From: Bradyrhizobium sp.
GTDB lineage: Bacteria; Pseudomonadota; Alphaproteobacteria; Rhizobiales; Xanthobacteraceae
Length of the DNA stretch: 7,464 nt
Direction of reading: 5' to 3'
NCBI GenBank assembly: GCA_028290305.1
Contig: JAQGKC010000136.1
Coordinates: 1 to 7,464, forward strand
The translations under genes were made by a program, and so were the position numbers. Shown piece after piece: positions 1-5,733 of the stretch. Position 1 is the stretch's first letter, and every line of letters begins with the position of its first letter. The notes beneath the pieces are model-generated. The model did not search any database and was not told where the DNA came from. It saw only the letters and a list, made by a program, of their open reading frames with translations.

Positions 1-2
1 AC

Positions 3-56
3 ATCAACGCCGCTCCCCGCACAGGCGGCGGCGGTCCCGGCCATCCACAGCGTTGA
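3..56 (+). CDS. Possible C-terminal end of an upstream gene (partial)
   Basis: One forward frame is open from the window edge to a TGA at 54-56 and encodes 17 residues, INAAPRTGGGGPGHPQR. The stop lies 9 bases before the left arm of a strong intrinsic terminator, the spacing expected when a gene ends just before its terminator. The Gly/Pro-rich tail matches no family I recognise. A second forward frame runs on into the terminator hairpin, which makes it less likely. The call rests on position alone, so both the frame and the presence of a gene are uncertain. Confidence 0.3.
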   Translation: MNAAPRTGGGGPGHPQR

Positions 57-65
57 GCAACATAG

Positions 66-91
66 GCCCGGCCTGAAGCCGGGCTTTTTTT
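66..91 (+). terminator. Rho-independent terminator
   Basis: A perfect 7-bp stem GCCCGGC (66-72) / GCCGGGC (78-84) with loop CTGAA is followed directly by seven T residues (85-91). It closes transcription entering from the left and insulates the DUF2066 gene from it. The minus strand has no matching T tract, so it acts on the + strand. Confidence 0.9.
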
Positions 92-629
92 GCGGGCAAC
101 AGGCGAATGCCGCTTGGCTCCAGGTCCAAACAAAAGGTCCAAACAAACAGCGCCGGGAAGGTAAGGGGCCATGCCTCACTGATGCGGCCCACTTAACCTT
201 GACCCGGCGTCCCGTTCGTGTGTTTGGCCGCTATACGGTGGTCCGAACGTGTTCCACCGCATTTAGCGGCTTCCTCTGCGGGGGTGGAGTCATTCAATAC
301 CTCCTTTGCCCGTGATTTGTCGCTCGATGCGACAGGTTGTGATGCTCCTCCCGTTGACCCGCACTGTCAAGATGGATCGCAGTGGATGGTTGATAAGCCG
401 TGTGTCGCGAGCGGTGCGTAGGGCGAATGAGTTAGCCGCGCGCGTCGTCGGCCGCCTCCGCCAACAAGCCGCAGCAGCAAACCGCATTGGGTCGATCTGG
501 ATCGATGCCGACGGATTATGCTCGGCTCACCCGCCGAGCTCTGGCGGGGAAGCTGATATTATCATGCCGCCTCGGCGCGCGCGGCGGATGATGCTTTCGC
601 CATTCATTGGGATTAATGGAGATCGAGAG
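92..629. other. Long intergenic region with no convincing gene
   Basis: Apart from the 13-bp tandem duplication, this stretch holds only short open frames without good ribosome sites. The frame open from 306 joins the DUF2066 gene, but its extra residues are basic and of low similarity to any protein, and they would bury the signal peptide. A small stem CGGTGG (236-241) / CCACCG (254-259) has a 12-base loop and no T tract. I could not identify a promoter with both good -35 and -10 boxes. The promoter of the DUF2066 gene must lie here if it is transcribed on its own, since the terminator at 66-91 shuts off read-through. Confidence 0.5.
122..147. repeat. Perfect 13-bp tandem duplication
   Basis: AGGTCCAAACAAA occurs twice back to back (122-134 and 135-147). 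It lies in non-coding DNA just after the terminator. It could be a replication-slippage duplication or a paired binding site; nothing in the sequence decides between these. Confidence 0.8.
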
Positions 630-1541
630 ATGATCGTACTCTCCTGGAATATGACATGGCGCACGCGGCACGTGACGCGTCCTGGTGTCGCGGTCGCCAT
701 CATTGGGATGTTGCTTGTCACGGCGTTGATGTGTTGGTCCACCGCGACGGGGGCGGCGGCTGCTGCGGCCGACCTCTATCGGACGCAGGCCGTCATCACC
801 GGCCAAGGCGAGGCTAACCGGGTCGTCGGCTTTGCCGGCTGTCTGGAGGATGTTCTCATCAAAGTGTCCGGCGCGCTGCAGCTTGCGGGCGACCCGCGAT
901 TGGCCCTGTACAAATCGCGCGCGGGGGATTTCGTCAGCGCCTATAGTTATCACGACCAGATGTCGGGGACGCCGGTTCGCGACGAGCAGGGCACCCGCGA
1001 TCGGCCGTACGATCTGATCGTCGACTTCGATGAAAAGAAGATCGACGCCCTTCTTGGAGCGATTGACCTCAAGCCGTGGCTCTCGCACCGGCCGGTGCTC
1101 GCGGTCTTTGTCGCGATGGAGCAGGGCGCAAGGAGGTACATCGTCACATCCGATGCGAAGCAGTCCGATCTGCAACGTGAATCGCTACTCGCAGCCGCCG
1201 CCAAGCGGGGAATGACCATCGTGTTACCCGATACCGCGACGTTGACGACAGCGAACATCGACGGCGCTGACTTGATGACGACGCCGCCCGCGACCTTGGC
1301 CTCGCGCGCGGCCGAGCAGGGCGCGGACGTCGCCCTGGTCGGGCGGCTGGTGTGGGTCGATTCCGAACTCGGATGGGCCACGGAGTGGCAGATGAACTGG
1401 CAGACCCGGCCGCATCGATGGCAAGCGCGCGGGATCAATTTCGACGAAGCCTTCCGGCGCGGCATCGGGGGCGCCGCTCAACTCTTGTCGGACAATGGGG
1501 ATCCCGCAGAGCCGGGCACCGTCAGCAGGCAGGCGCGGTAG
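630..1541 (+). CDS. DUF2066 family exported protein
   Basis: Encodes 303 residues. The body from residue 48 (ADLYRTQAVITGQGEANRVV) through a conserved middle (about 68-135, with CLEDVLIKVSGAL and RPYDLIVDFD) and the LKPWLSHRPVLAVFVAMEQG segment matches my recollection of DUF2066 (PF09839), a proteobacterial family of unknown function. The N-terminus has Arg residues at 11, 13 and 17, a hydrophobic stretch at about 19-35 and an Ala-rich run ending near residue 47, so it is probably exported to the periplasm. The start at 630 is chosen because GGAG lies at 618-621, 8 bases upstream, and because it leaves the signal sequence at the N-terminus. The frame stays open back to 306, but that extension looks non-coding. 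In many genomes DUF2066 genes lie near purM, an AI-2E/PerM transporter and hda; none of these is in view here. The ATG at 651 is an alternative start. The family call is from remembered motifs, not a search. Confidence 0.85.
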   Translation: MIVLSWNMTWRTRHVTRPGVAVAIIGMLLVTALMCWSTATGAAAAAADLYRTQAVITGQGEANRVVGFAGCLEDVLIKVSGALQLAGDPRLALYKSRAGDFVSAYSYHDQMSGTPVRDEQGTRDRPYDLIVDFDEKKIDALLGAIDLKPWLSHRPVLAVFVAMEQGARRYIVTSDAKQSDLQRESLLAAAAKRGMTIVLPDTATLTTANIDGADLMTTPPATLASRAAEQGADVALVGRLVWVDSELGWATEWQMNWQTRPHRWQARGINFDEAFRRGIGGAAQLLSDNGDPAEPGTVSRQAR

Positions 1542-1686
1542 CCAAGTGGTTTTCGCAGCAAGCGCGGCGGAGCGCGACCGGAGGCCGCGTGTCGTCCGGC
1601 AATGTTCAAACGTGCTTCCGCGCGTCGCCATGATTTCAGCATGATTCGGGCGACAATTAGCTGGACGTAGCGCGCGGGAGGGCAGG

Positions 1687-2310
1687 GTGCCGAAATCCGG
1701 GTTCGCGTTGTTGCTGATGGGATTGTTCACGCTCGGCGGCTGTATGCAGGCCACGCTCGCGCCGCCGACGAGTGCCAGCATGACCCTACGGGACCGGCAG
1801 TTGCTGGCCCACCCGCCTTACGCGCAGGCGAGCATCCCCGATCGATTTCTCCGGCACATCGTCGACTATCCGCGCAAGGAGCAGCCGGGCTCGATCCTGA
1901 TCGATACCGATTCGCGTTATCTCTATTACGTTCTGCCGGACGGCAAGGCGATCCGCTATGGCGTGACCGTTGGGGAGGAAGCGCTGGCCTTTTCCGGTGT
2001 CGCCACCGTCGGTCGCGTGGCCGAATGGCCGGACTGGATCCCGACACGGGAAATCCAGGCGCGGCTCGGCCCCTATCCGGCACGCGTTCCCGGTGGCCCG
2101 GCCAACCCGTTGGGCGCGCGTGCGCTCTATCTCTATCAGGGCAACAAGGACACGCTCTACCGCATCCACGGCACCAACCAGCCGGAATATATCGGTCAGG
2201 CCATCTCGTCGGGCTGCATCCGCATGACCAATGCCGACGTCATCGATCTCTTCGATCGGGTGAGGCCGGGCACGACGGTCGTCGTGCTCCCGCCGGGCCA
2301 GAGTGCGTGA
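1687..2310 (+). CDS. L,D-transpeptidase (YkuD/ErfK family) lipoprotein
   Basis: Encodes 207 residues. The N-terminus is a lipoprotein signal: a hydrophobic stretch (residues 6-16) and lipobox L16-G17-G18-C19, so Cys19 should be lipidated and the protein anchored to a membrane. The YkuD catalytic domain covers about residues 68-201. Its signature is complete: H161-G162 in YRIHGTNQPEY, then S174-S175-G176-C177-I178-R179-M180, where Cys177 is the predicted nucleophile. Such enzymes make 3-3 peptidoglycan cross-links or attach outer-membrane proteins to peptidoglycan, as known for alphaproteobacteria; which one applies cannot be read here. The start is GTG at 1687, with GGGAGGG at 1676-1682 and no better upstream start. 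It follows the DUF2066 gene after 145 bases, so it may be co-transcribed or have its own promoter. Confidence 0.93.
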   Translation: MPKSGFALLLMGLFTLGGCMQATLAPPTSASMTLRDRQLLAHPPYAQASIPDRFLRHIVDYPRKEQPGSILIDTDSRYLYYVLPDGKAIRYGVTVGEEALAFSGVATVGRVAEWPDWIPTREIQARLGPYPARVPGGPANPLGARALYLYQGNKDTLYRIHGTNQPEYIGQAISSGCIRMTNADVIDLFDRVRPGTTVVVLPPGQSA

Positions 2311-2360
2311 CCAAAGTTCATACGCCATCTTGGATGGGCTTCGCCATCACCGCGCGCGGG

Positions 2361-2382
2361 TTTGGTGTTTCGGAACACCCAA
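2361..2382 (+). other. Hairpin upstream of the cyclase gene
   Basis: TTTGGTGTT (2361-2369) pairs with AACACCCAA (2374-2382) over 9 positions with one mismatch and a TCGG loop. No T tract follows. It sits 51 bases after the transpeptidase stop and 50 bases before the cyclase start. It may be a 3' end or stabilising hairpin for the transpeptidase mRNA, or a leader structure or protein site for the cyclase gene. Confidence 0.5.
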
Positions 2383-2432
2383 GGGTGGGCCAGTGGGTTT
2401 CCGCTTTGCCCGCTTTCGTGTAGCATCATCCT

Positions 2433-3839
2433 ATGAACGAAGCCGAGACTTTGTTTGTGGCCCTGCGTCAGTCGGCCGACGGCGACGTGGTGGACATGCT
2501 CGAGCACATGGTGCGGGATGCCCCGGATCATGCCTTGAACAAAATAAACGCGCTTGATCTCGCGGCCAGAGAGGGCGTCGGCGAGGAGTGGGTCATCGCG
2601 GCGCTCCTGAATGCGGTGGGGCTCGGCATCTTCGAGATGACATGGAACGTCATGTGCCCGAGTTGCGCCGGTGTTCTCTCCGCCAATAAAAGCCTGAAGA
2701 CCCTGGATCGAGCGCAGTATAGTTGCGCTTTCTGCGCCGCAGGCTACGAGACGACGCTCGACAACCTGGTCGAGGTGACCTTCACGGTCAGCCCGCGCGT
2801 TCGGAAGATCGCGGCCCACAGTCCCGACGAATTGTCCGCGGCCGAATATTATCGGCAGATCTTCTGGAGTTCGGCCATCGATCTTCCAGCCGATCTGGAG
2901 AAGCTGTTGCGGGAGGTCACGCTCGAAACTGTTGACTTGCCGCCCGGAGAACGGGCCATCCTTTCGTTGCAGTTGCCAAAGGGTTCGTTGATCGTGTTCG
3001 ACCCCGTGACGCATACGGCCCAGTTTCTTGATGTCAGCGGCGAGGAGACGGGCGAGCGCCAGAACCTGTCCGTGATCTTCAACAAGGTCCAGGTTCCGGT
3101 CGACACCGTTGCCTTGCGTCCCGGGCCGCTGCGCCTGGCTTTGGAAAACCGCACCGACGATCGTGTGTTGCCGGCTATATGGGTGGCGAACCAGGCGCTG
3201 GACGACCTGCTGAAGCGACGCAAACCCGTTCTCACCGCAAAGCGTCTGCTCACCAATCAGACCTTCCGCGACATCTACCGGACCGACACGCTGGCCATCG
3301 GCCAGCGCCTCAAGATCTTGAGCCTGACTTTCCTGTTCAGTGATCTCAAAGACTCCACTGGGCTCTATGAGCGCGTCGGCGACCTCGTTGCCTTCGATCT
3401 CGTCAACGAGCACTTCAGGTTGCTGCAGGAGATTATCGCGTCCGAAAGGGGGGCCGTCGTGAAGACCATTGGCGATGCCGTGATGGCAACCTTCGAGACG
3501 CCTGACCGCGCCATCGCTGCTGCGATCCGCATGCGCGAGGCGATGAGCGATCTTGGCGCCGAGCGTCAGCATCAGAGTCTGCGCCTGAAGATGGGAATCC
3601 ATGAAGGATCGTGCCTCGCGGTCACCCTCAATGCCCAGCAAGATTATTTCGGCCAGACTGTGAACATCGCGTCGCGCGTCCAGGGCCTTGCCGCCTCACG
3701 CTCGATCGTGGTGACGGAATCGGTGGTGGAGAACGCGCATGCCCGTGCCCTGCTTGAGAGCAAAGGGCTAAAGCCAACGCCCCGGCGCGTGGCCTTGACC
3801 GGCATCGCGGACAACGTGTCGATCTACGAGATCTCTTGA
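2433..3839 (+). CDS. Class III adenylate/guanylate cyclase with N-terminal DUF5939 region
   Basis: Encodes 468 residues with no signal peptide or membrane helix, so it is probably cytosolic. The C-terminal part (about 295-468) is a class III nucleotidyl cyclase domain making cAMP or cGMP. The metal-binding Asp residues are D304 in LFSDLKDST and D348 in KTIGDAVMATF. The transition-state Asn and Arg are N411 and R415 in FGQTVNIASRV. The purine-contacting Lys is K344. The partner residue, often Asp or Thr, is Q408 here. The first ~285 residues fit the DUF5939 region that accompanies such cyclases. They include two Cys pairs, C75-x2-C78 and C98-x2-C101, forming a likely zinc knuckle, and probably serve as the sensory or regulatory half. 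The start at 2433 is the first possible one, because an in-frame TAG lies at 2421-2423; the ribosome site is weak, so translation may be modest. Product specificity cannot be settled from sequence. Confidence 0.92.
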   Translation: MNEAETLFVALRQSADGDVVDMLEHMVRDAPDHALNKINALDLAAREGVGEEWVIAALLNAVGLGIFEMTWNVMCPSCAGVLSANKSLKTLDRAQYSCAFCAAGYETTLDNLVEVTFTVSPRVRKIAAHSPDELSAAEYYRQIFWSSAIDLPADLEKLLREVTLETVDLPPGERAILSLQLPKGSLIVFDPVTHTAQFLDVSGEETGERQNLSVIFNKVQVPVDTVALRPGPLRLALENRTDDRVLPAIWVANQALDDLLKRRKPVLTAKRLLTNQTFRDIYRTDTLAIGQRLKILSLTFLFSDLKDSTGLYERVGDLVAFDLVNEHFRLLQEIIASERGAVVKTIGDAVMATFETPDRAIAAAIRMREAMSDLGAERQHQSLRLKMGIHEGSCLAVTLNAQQDYFGQTVNIASRVQGLAASRSIVVTESVVENAHARALLESKGLKPTPRRVALTGIADNVSIYEIS

Positions 3840-3844
3840 GCACA

Positions 3845-3882
3845 CGTGGGATGGGTTGAGCCCTTCGCTCCACCCATCCACG
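3845..3882. repeat. REP-like palindrome, possible terminator after the cyclase gene
   Basis: GGATGGGTTGAGC (3849-3861) pairs with GCTCCACCCATCC (3867-3879) at 12 of 13 positions, with loop CCTTC. CGT (3845-3847) and ACG (3880-3882) extend the stem across a bulged G. It begins 6 bases after the cyclase stop and ends before the putative convergent microgene, so it could stop transcription from both sides, although neither side has a proper T tract. GATGGG...GCTC/GCGA...CCCATC palindromes are, from memory, common between genes in Bradyrhizobium and relatives. A similar sequence occurs at 5758-5787. Confidence 0.7.
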
Positions 3883-3904
3883 CGCTTGTCAGTTCGTTTT
3901 CTCA

Positions 3905-3942
3905 TTCTCAGTCCGTCTTTCTCAATCCGCTTTCTCACTCCG
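3905..3942. repeat. Three degenerate copies of TTCTCAnTCCG
   Basis: TTCTCA(G/A/C)TCCG occurs at 3905-3915, 3919-3929 and 3932-3942, so the copies start 14 and 13 bases apart. Read on the minus strand each copy is CGGAnTGAGAA and contains a TGA in some frame. The right-hand copy includes the stop codon of the putative minus-strand microgene. The array looks like a local duplication of that gene's end. Confidence 0.7.
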
Positions 3943-4075
3943 TCTTGGCGGCGGCGCGGAAGAAGGCGGCGAGTTCGGTGTTGAAGCGGCCGCGATCGTC
4001 GTCGTGACGAGGCGGCCATGATGCACGCTCATTGTCATCGAAATCCTCCCGTTGTTTTTTCTTGTGGCAGGACAT
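3935..4075 (-). CDS. Putative 46-residue microprotein, unknown function
   Basis: A minus-strand frame runs from ATG (4075-4073) to TGA (3937-3935). It encodes 46 residues that start MSCHKKKQREDFDD and end RFNTELAAFFRAAAKTE. The N-terminal half is strongly charged and the C-terminal half is an amphipathic Ala/Phe-rich segment. In the last 23 sense codons almost all third positions are G or C, as in real genes here. There is no good Shine-Dalgarno before this ATG. A rival frame, 4038 to 3922 (38 residues, MTMSVHHGRLV...), has an excellent GGGAGG six bases ahead of its ATG but a less protein-like C-terminus. One reading is a gene that starts in the second frame and has shifted into the first. 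It lies between the cyclase hairpin (convergent) and aqpZ (divergent). The sequence matches nothing I recognise. Confidence 0.3.
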   Translation of the reverse strand: MSCHKKKQREDFDDNERASWPPRHDDDRGRFNTELAAFFRAAAKTE

Positions 4076-4150
4076 CGTGCCTATCACGTGCATCGAGACG
4101 GGCGTAAGTTTCAAACGAGCGACGCGGCTGCCGACGTGCGTCCGCCGAAG

Positions 4151-4174
4151 CTGCCACCGCCCGGTGGAAGGCAG
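4151..4174 (+). other. Hairpin in the region upstream of aqpZ
   Basis: The 24-base segment folds as CTGCC...GGCAG enclosing ACC-GCCC-GGT, with a bulge on the right arm; alternatively CCACC pairs with GGTGG over a four-base loop. It lies 82 bases before the aqpZ start, between aqpZ and the divergent putative microgene. It may be a leader structure or chance pairing in GC-rich DNA. I could not find a clear promoter in 4076-4255. Confidence 0.35.
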
Positions 4175-4255
4175 TGAGGGGCAAACGCCTTGCAGTCTCC
4201 GCCACTCTCAAATCCGCGCAGAGCGGATAGCCGAAGCAAAAAGCGGGAGAGAAAC

Positions 4256-4978
4256 ATGAACGGGAAGAAATACGCTGCCGAAGCGATTGGCACGTTTTGG
4301 CTCACGTTTGCAGGTTGCGGCAGTGCAGTGATCGCGGCAGCCTTTCCACAAGTTGGCATCGGGCTGGTCGGCGTGTCATTCGCCTTCGGCCTCAGCGTGG
4401 TGACCATGGCTTACGCGATCGGTCATGTCTCGGGCTGTCATCTCAATCCGGCCGTCACGGTGGGGCTGGCCGCCGGCGGTCGTTTCCCTGCTGGAGAGAT
4501 CGCTCCGTACGTCATCGCACAGGTGGTCGGGGCTGTGGCGGCGGCGGCCTTGCTTTACGTGATCGCCAGCGGCGCTGCCGGCTTCGACGTCGGAAAGGGC
4601 TTCGCTTCCAACGGTTACGCCGAGCACTCGCCGGGCAAATACGGCTTCGCGGCGTGCTTTCTCATGGAGTTGGTCATGACGATGATGTTCCTCTTCATTA
4701 TCATGGGATCCACCCATGGCAAAGCGCCGGCTGGTTTTGCACCGCTCGCGATCGGTCTGGCCCTTGTGATGATCCATCTGGCGAGCATCCCGGTCACAAA
4801 CACATCTGTGAATCCGGCGCGCAGCACCGGACCGGCGCTGTTCGTCGGCGGCTGGGCGTTGCAGCAGTTGTGGATGTTCTGGGTGGCTCCGATTCTCGGT
4901 GGCGCACTCGGCGGCTTCGTCTATCGCTGGCTCAGCGATGAGCCGAGCGGTCTTGTCGAAGGCAAGGTGACGGCCTGA
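4256..4978 (+). CDS. aqpZ: Aquaporin Z, water channel
   Basis: Encodes 240 residues and closely follows the E. coli AqpZ sequence along its length. It is an integral inner-membrane protein with six membrane helices and two half-helices ending in NPA motifs, N64-P65-A66 and N186-P187-A188. The selectivity-filter residues expected for a water-specific channel are F44, H174, T183 and R189, in contexts such as [20 protein letters not shown]. Together these indicate water rather than glycerol transport. Cys21 corresponds to the conserved Cys near the first helix. The start at 4256 follows GGGAG at 4245-4249 by six bases and matches the usual AqpZ N-terminus; the open frame back to 4190 has no such support. 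It appears to be a single-gene unit, with the hairpin at 5030-5049 after it. Confidence 0.97.
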   Translation: MNGKKYAAEAIGTFWLTFAGCGSAVIAAAFPQVGIGLVGVSFAFGLSVVTMAYAIGHVSGCHLNPAVTVGLAAGGRFPAGEIAPYVIAQVVGAVAAAALLYVIASGAAGFDVGKGFASNGYAEHSPGKYGFAACFLMELVMTMMFLFIIMGSTHGKAPAGFAPLAIGLALVMIHLASIPVTNTSVNPARSTGPALFVGGWALQQLWMFWVAPILGGALGGFVYRWLSDEPSGLVEGKVTA

Positions 4979-5029
4979 AGACAGGGAAGCACCCCCGCCT
5001 CGTCAGCAATGACAGCTACGCCGCATCAG

Positions 5030-5049
5030 CCGGCATTCGTCAGTGCCGG
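5030..5049. terminator. Weak hairpin between convergent genes
   Basis: CCGGCA (5030-5035) pairs perfectly with TGCCGG (5044-5049) across an eight-base loop. It lies 51 bases after the aqpZ stop and 80 bases past the stop of the convergent monooxygenase-like gene. There is no T tract on either strand, so it is only a possible shared 3' end. Confidence 0.3.
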
Positions 5050-5129
5050 TGCTTGTGTCTCGGCTTGTGCCGATCAATGGATGACGGCTGAGCGTCGGTT
5101 TGTTGCCCTTGCTGCTGCGATTCGTTAAG

Positions 5130-5429
5130 TCAGCCCTTGGCGAAAAACTCGGTGCTGGTGACGAGAATGACATCGCCGTCGAGGATCGGCTTTGCAATGT
5201 TGAAGAACCGCGCCACGACCTCGGAGTTGTTGTGCGCGTCCATGGCGGCCTGATCGACGAACCGCTCGTAGGTCGTGAAGACGCTCGGGCTATCCGGATC
5301 CTGCGAGACGAAAAAACCGATCGTGCCGGGTTCGTTGACACGGACATTTTCGGCGACCTCCAACAGGGCGCGGCGCATGGTGTCTGCGTGGCCTTTCTTG
5401 GTGCGGATGACTGCAGTGATGGACAGCAT
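5130..5429 (-). CDS. Antibiotic biosynthesis monooxygenase (ABM) domain protein, putative quinol monooxygenase
   Basis: Encodes 99 residues, the normal size for a single ABM domain (ferredoxin-like fold, usually a dimer). Family features are the opening strand MLSITAVIRTKKGHAD, the stretch NEPGTIGFFVSQD (33-45), the aromatic TYERF (53-57) and the highly typical AAMDAHNNSE (61-70). Members such as E. coli YgiN act on quinols without a bound cofactor, but the substrate here is unknown. The frame stays open upstream to an ATG at 5507, but that ATG lies within the predicted -10 box. The start at 5429 has AAAGGG about seven bases upstream and matches family N-termini. The gene is convergent with aqpZ, and its promoter region holds a perfect palindrome (5526-5546) that suggests repression by a small-molecule-sensing regulator. 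Confidence 0.88.
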   Translation of the reverse strand: MLSITAVIRTKKGHADTMRRALLEVAENVRVNEPGTIGFFVSQDPDSPSVFTTYERFVDQAAMDAHNNSEVVARFFNIAKPILDGDVILVTSTEFFAKG

Positions 5430-5505
5430 GTCGAAGCCCTTTCCAGGATGAACAAGGCCTACAAAGGAGCTTCTCTCTGGCCGAATGATGTTAAACGCGC
5501 ACGCC

Positions 5506-5535
5506 ATGTTACCGTTGCAAAATGGCCTGTTTCAA
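5506..5535 (-). promoter_or_regulatory. Predicted promoter of the ABM-domain gene
   Basis: On the minus strand TTGAAA (5535-5530) and TAACAT (5511-5506) stand 18 bases apart. Each matches the sigma-70 consensus boxes at four or more of six positions. Transcription would start near 5500, giving a leader of about 70 bases before the chosen start at 5429. This argues against translation from the ATG at 5507. The -35 box lies in the palindrome at 5526-5546. Confidence 0.5.
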
Positions 5536-5546
5536 AACGAAACAGG
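5526..5546. promoter_or_regulatory. Perfect palindrome, likely operator
   Basis: CCTGTTTC (5526-5533) and GAAACAGG (5539-5546) are perfect inverted copies around a 5-base centre. The palindrome covers the -35 box of the ABM-domain gene and lies 91 bases before the start of the small membrane protein on the other strand. Size and symmetry suit a dimeric regulator of the TetR or MarR kind. The family is inferred, since no regulator gene is in view. Confidence 0.6.
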
Positions 5547-5637
5547 TCTCGCCCTTCTCTCCGGTTGATGGTGTGAAGTTTCGATTGTTGCGTGTTGCGA
5601 GAATCACCTAGCGTTTTTCCAAACGGAGGGCCTATCA

Positions 5638-5733
5638 ATGAGAGCCCATTGGGAGCGAACCTTGGTCATTGCGACCTTAGCTCTTGCGATTATTGTTTGC
5701 CTTTGGGGTATCAAGATTCTTCTGGTGGCCTGA
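5638..5733 (+). CDS. 31-residue single-helix membrane microprotein, unknown function
   Basis: A short frame starts at ATG 5638 with an excellent GGAGGG Shine-Dalgarno site (5625-5630) seven bases upstream and ends at TGA 5731-5733. The product begins MRAHWERT and continues as one hydrophobic stretch (about residues 9-30) broken only by Cys21, Trp23 and Gly24 and by Lys26 near the end. This predicts one membrane-spanning helix. The basic N-terminus suggests it stays inside the cell, with the C-terminus at or across the outer face. Microproteins of this type often bind and tune larger membrane proteins, but no partner is visible here. It is divergent from the ABM-domain gene and may share its control region. 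The ribosome site and the clean hydrophobic profile are the evidence; no homologue is recalled. Confidence 0.6.
   Translation: MRAHWERTLVIATLALAIIVCLWGIKILLVA

Noticed and set aside
531..590. Small CCGCC/GGCGG stems upstream of the DUF2066 gene
   Set aside because: Five-base GC stems are frequent by chance in this composition, and no T tract or conserved layout accompanies them.
306..629. 108-codon N-terminal extension of the DUF2066 frame
   Set aside because: It would bury the signal peptide, has no ribosome site at its start, and its residues look like translated non-coding DNA. The start at 630 has a good GGAG.
516..1175. 219-residue minus-strand open frame
   Set aside because: It is antisense to the DUF2066 coding region, is Arg/His-rich and has no motif or ribosome site.
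1605..1634. Possible promoter TTCAAA-18-CATGAT before the transpeptidase gene
   Set aside because: Both boxes match only four of six positions, and C at the first -10 position is poor. Too weak to list as a feature.
2196..3641. 481-residue minus-strand open frame
   Set aside because: It lies opposite the cyclase gene, whose catalytic motifs are clear. Long antisense frames are expected in GC-rich DNA, and its product has no recognisable domain.
4297..4941. 214-residue plus-strand open frame
   Set aside because: It is an out-of-frame reading of aqpZ, whose NPA motifs are intact in the other frame.
5130..5507. Longer ABM protein starting at 5507
   Set aside because: The ATG lies in the predicted -10 box, and the extra 26 residues have no counterpart in the family. 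The start at 5429 has a ribosome site.
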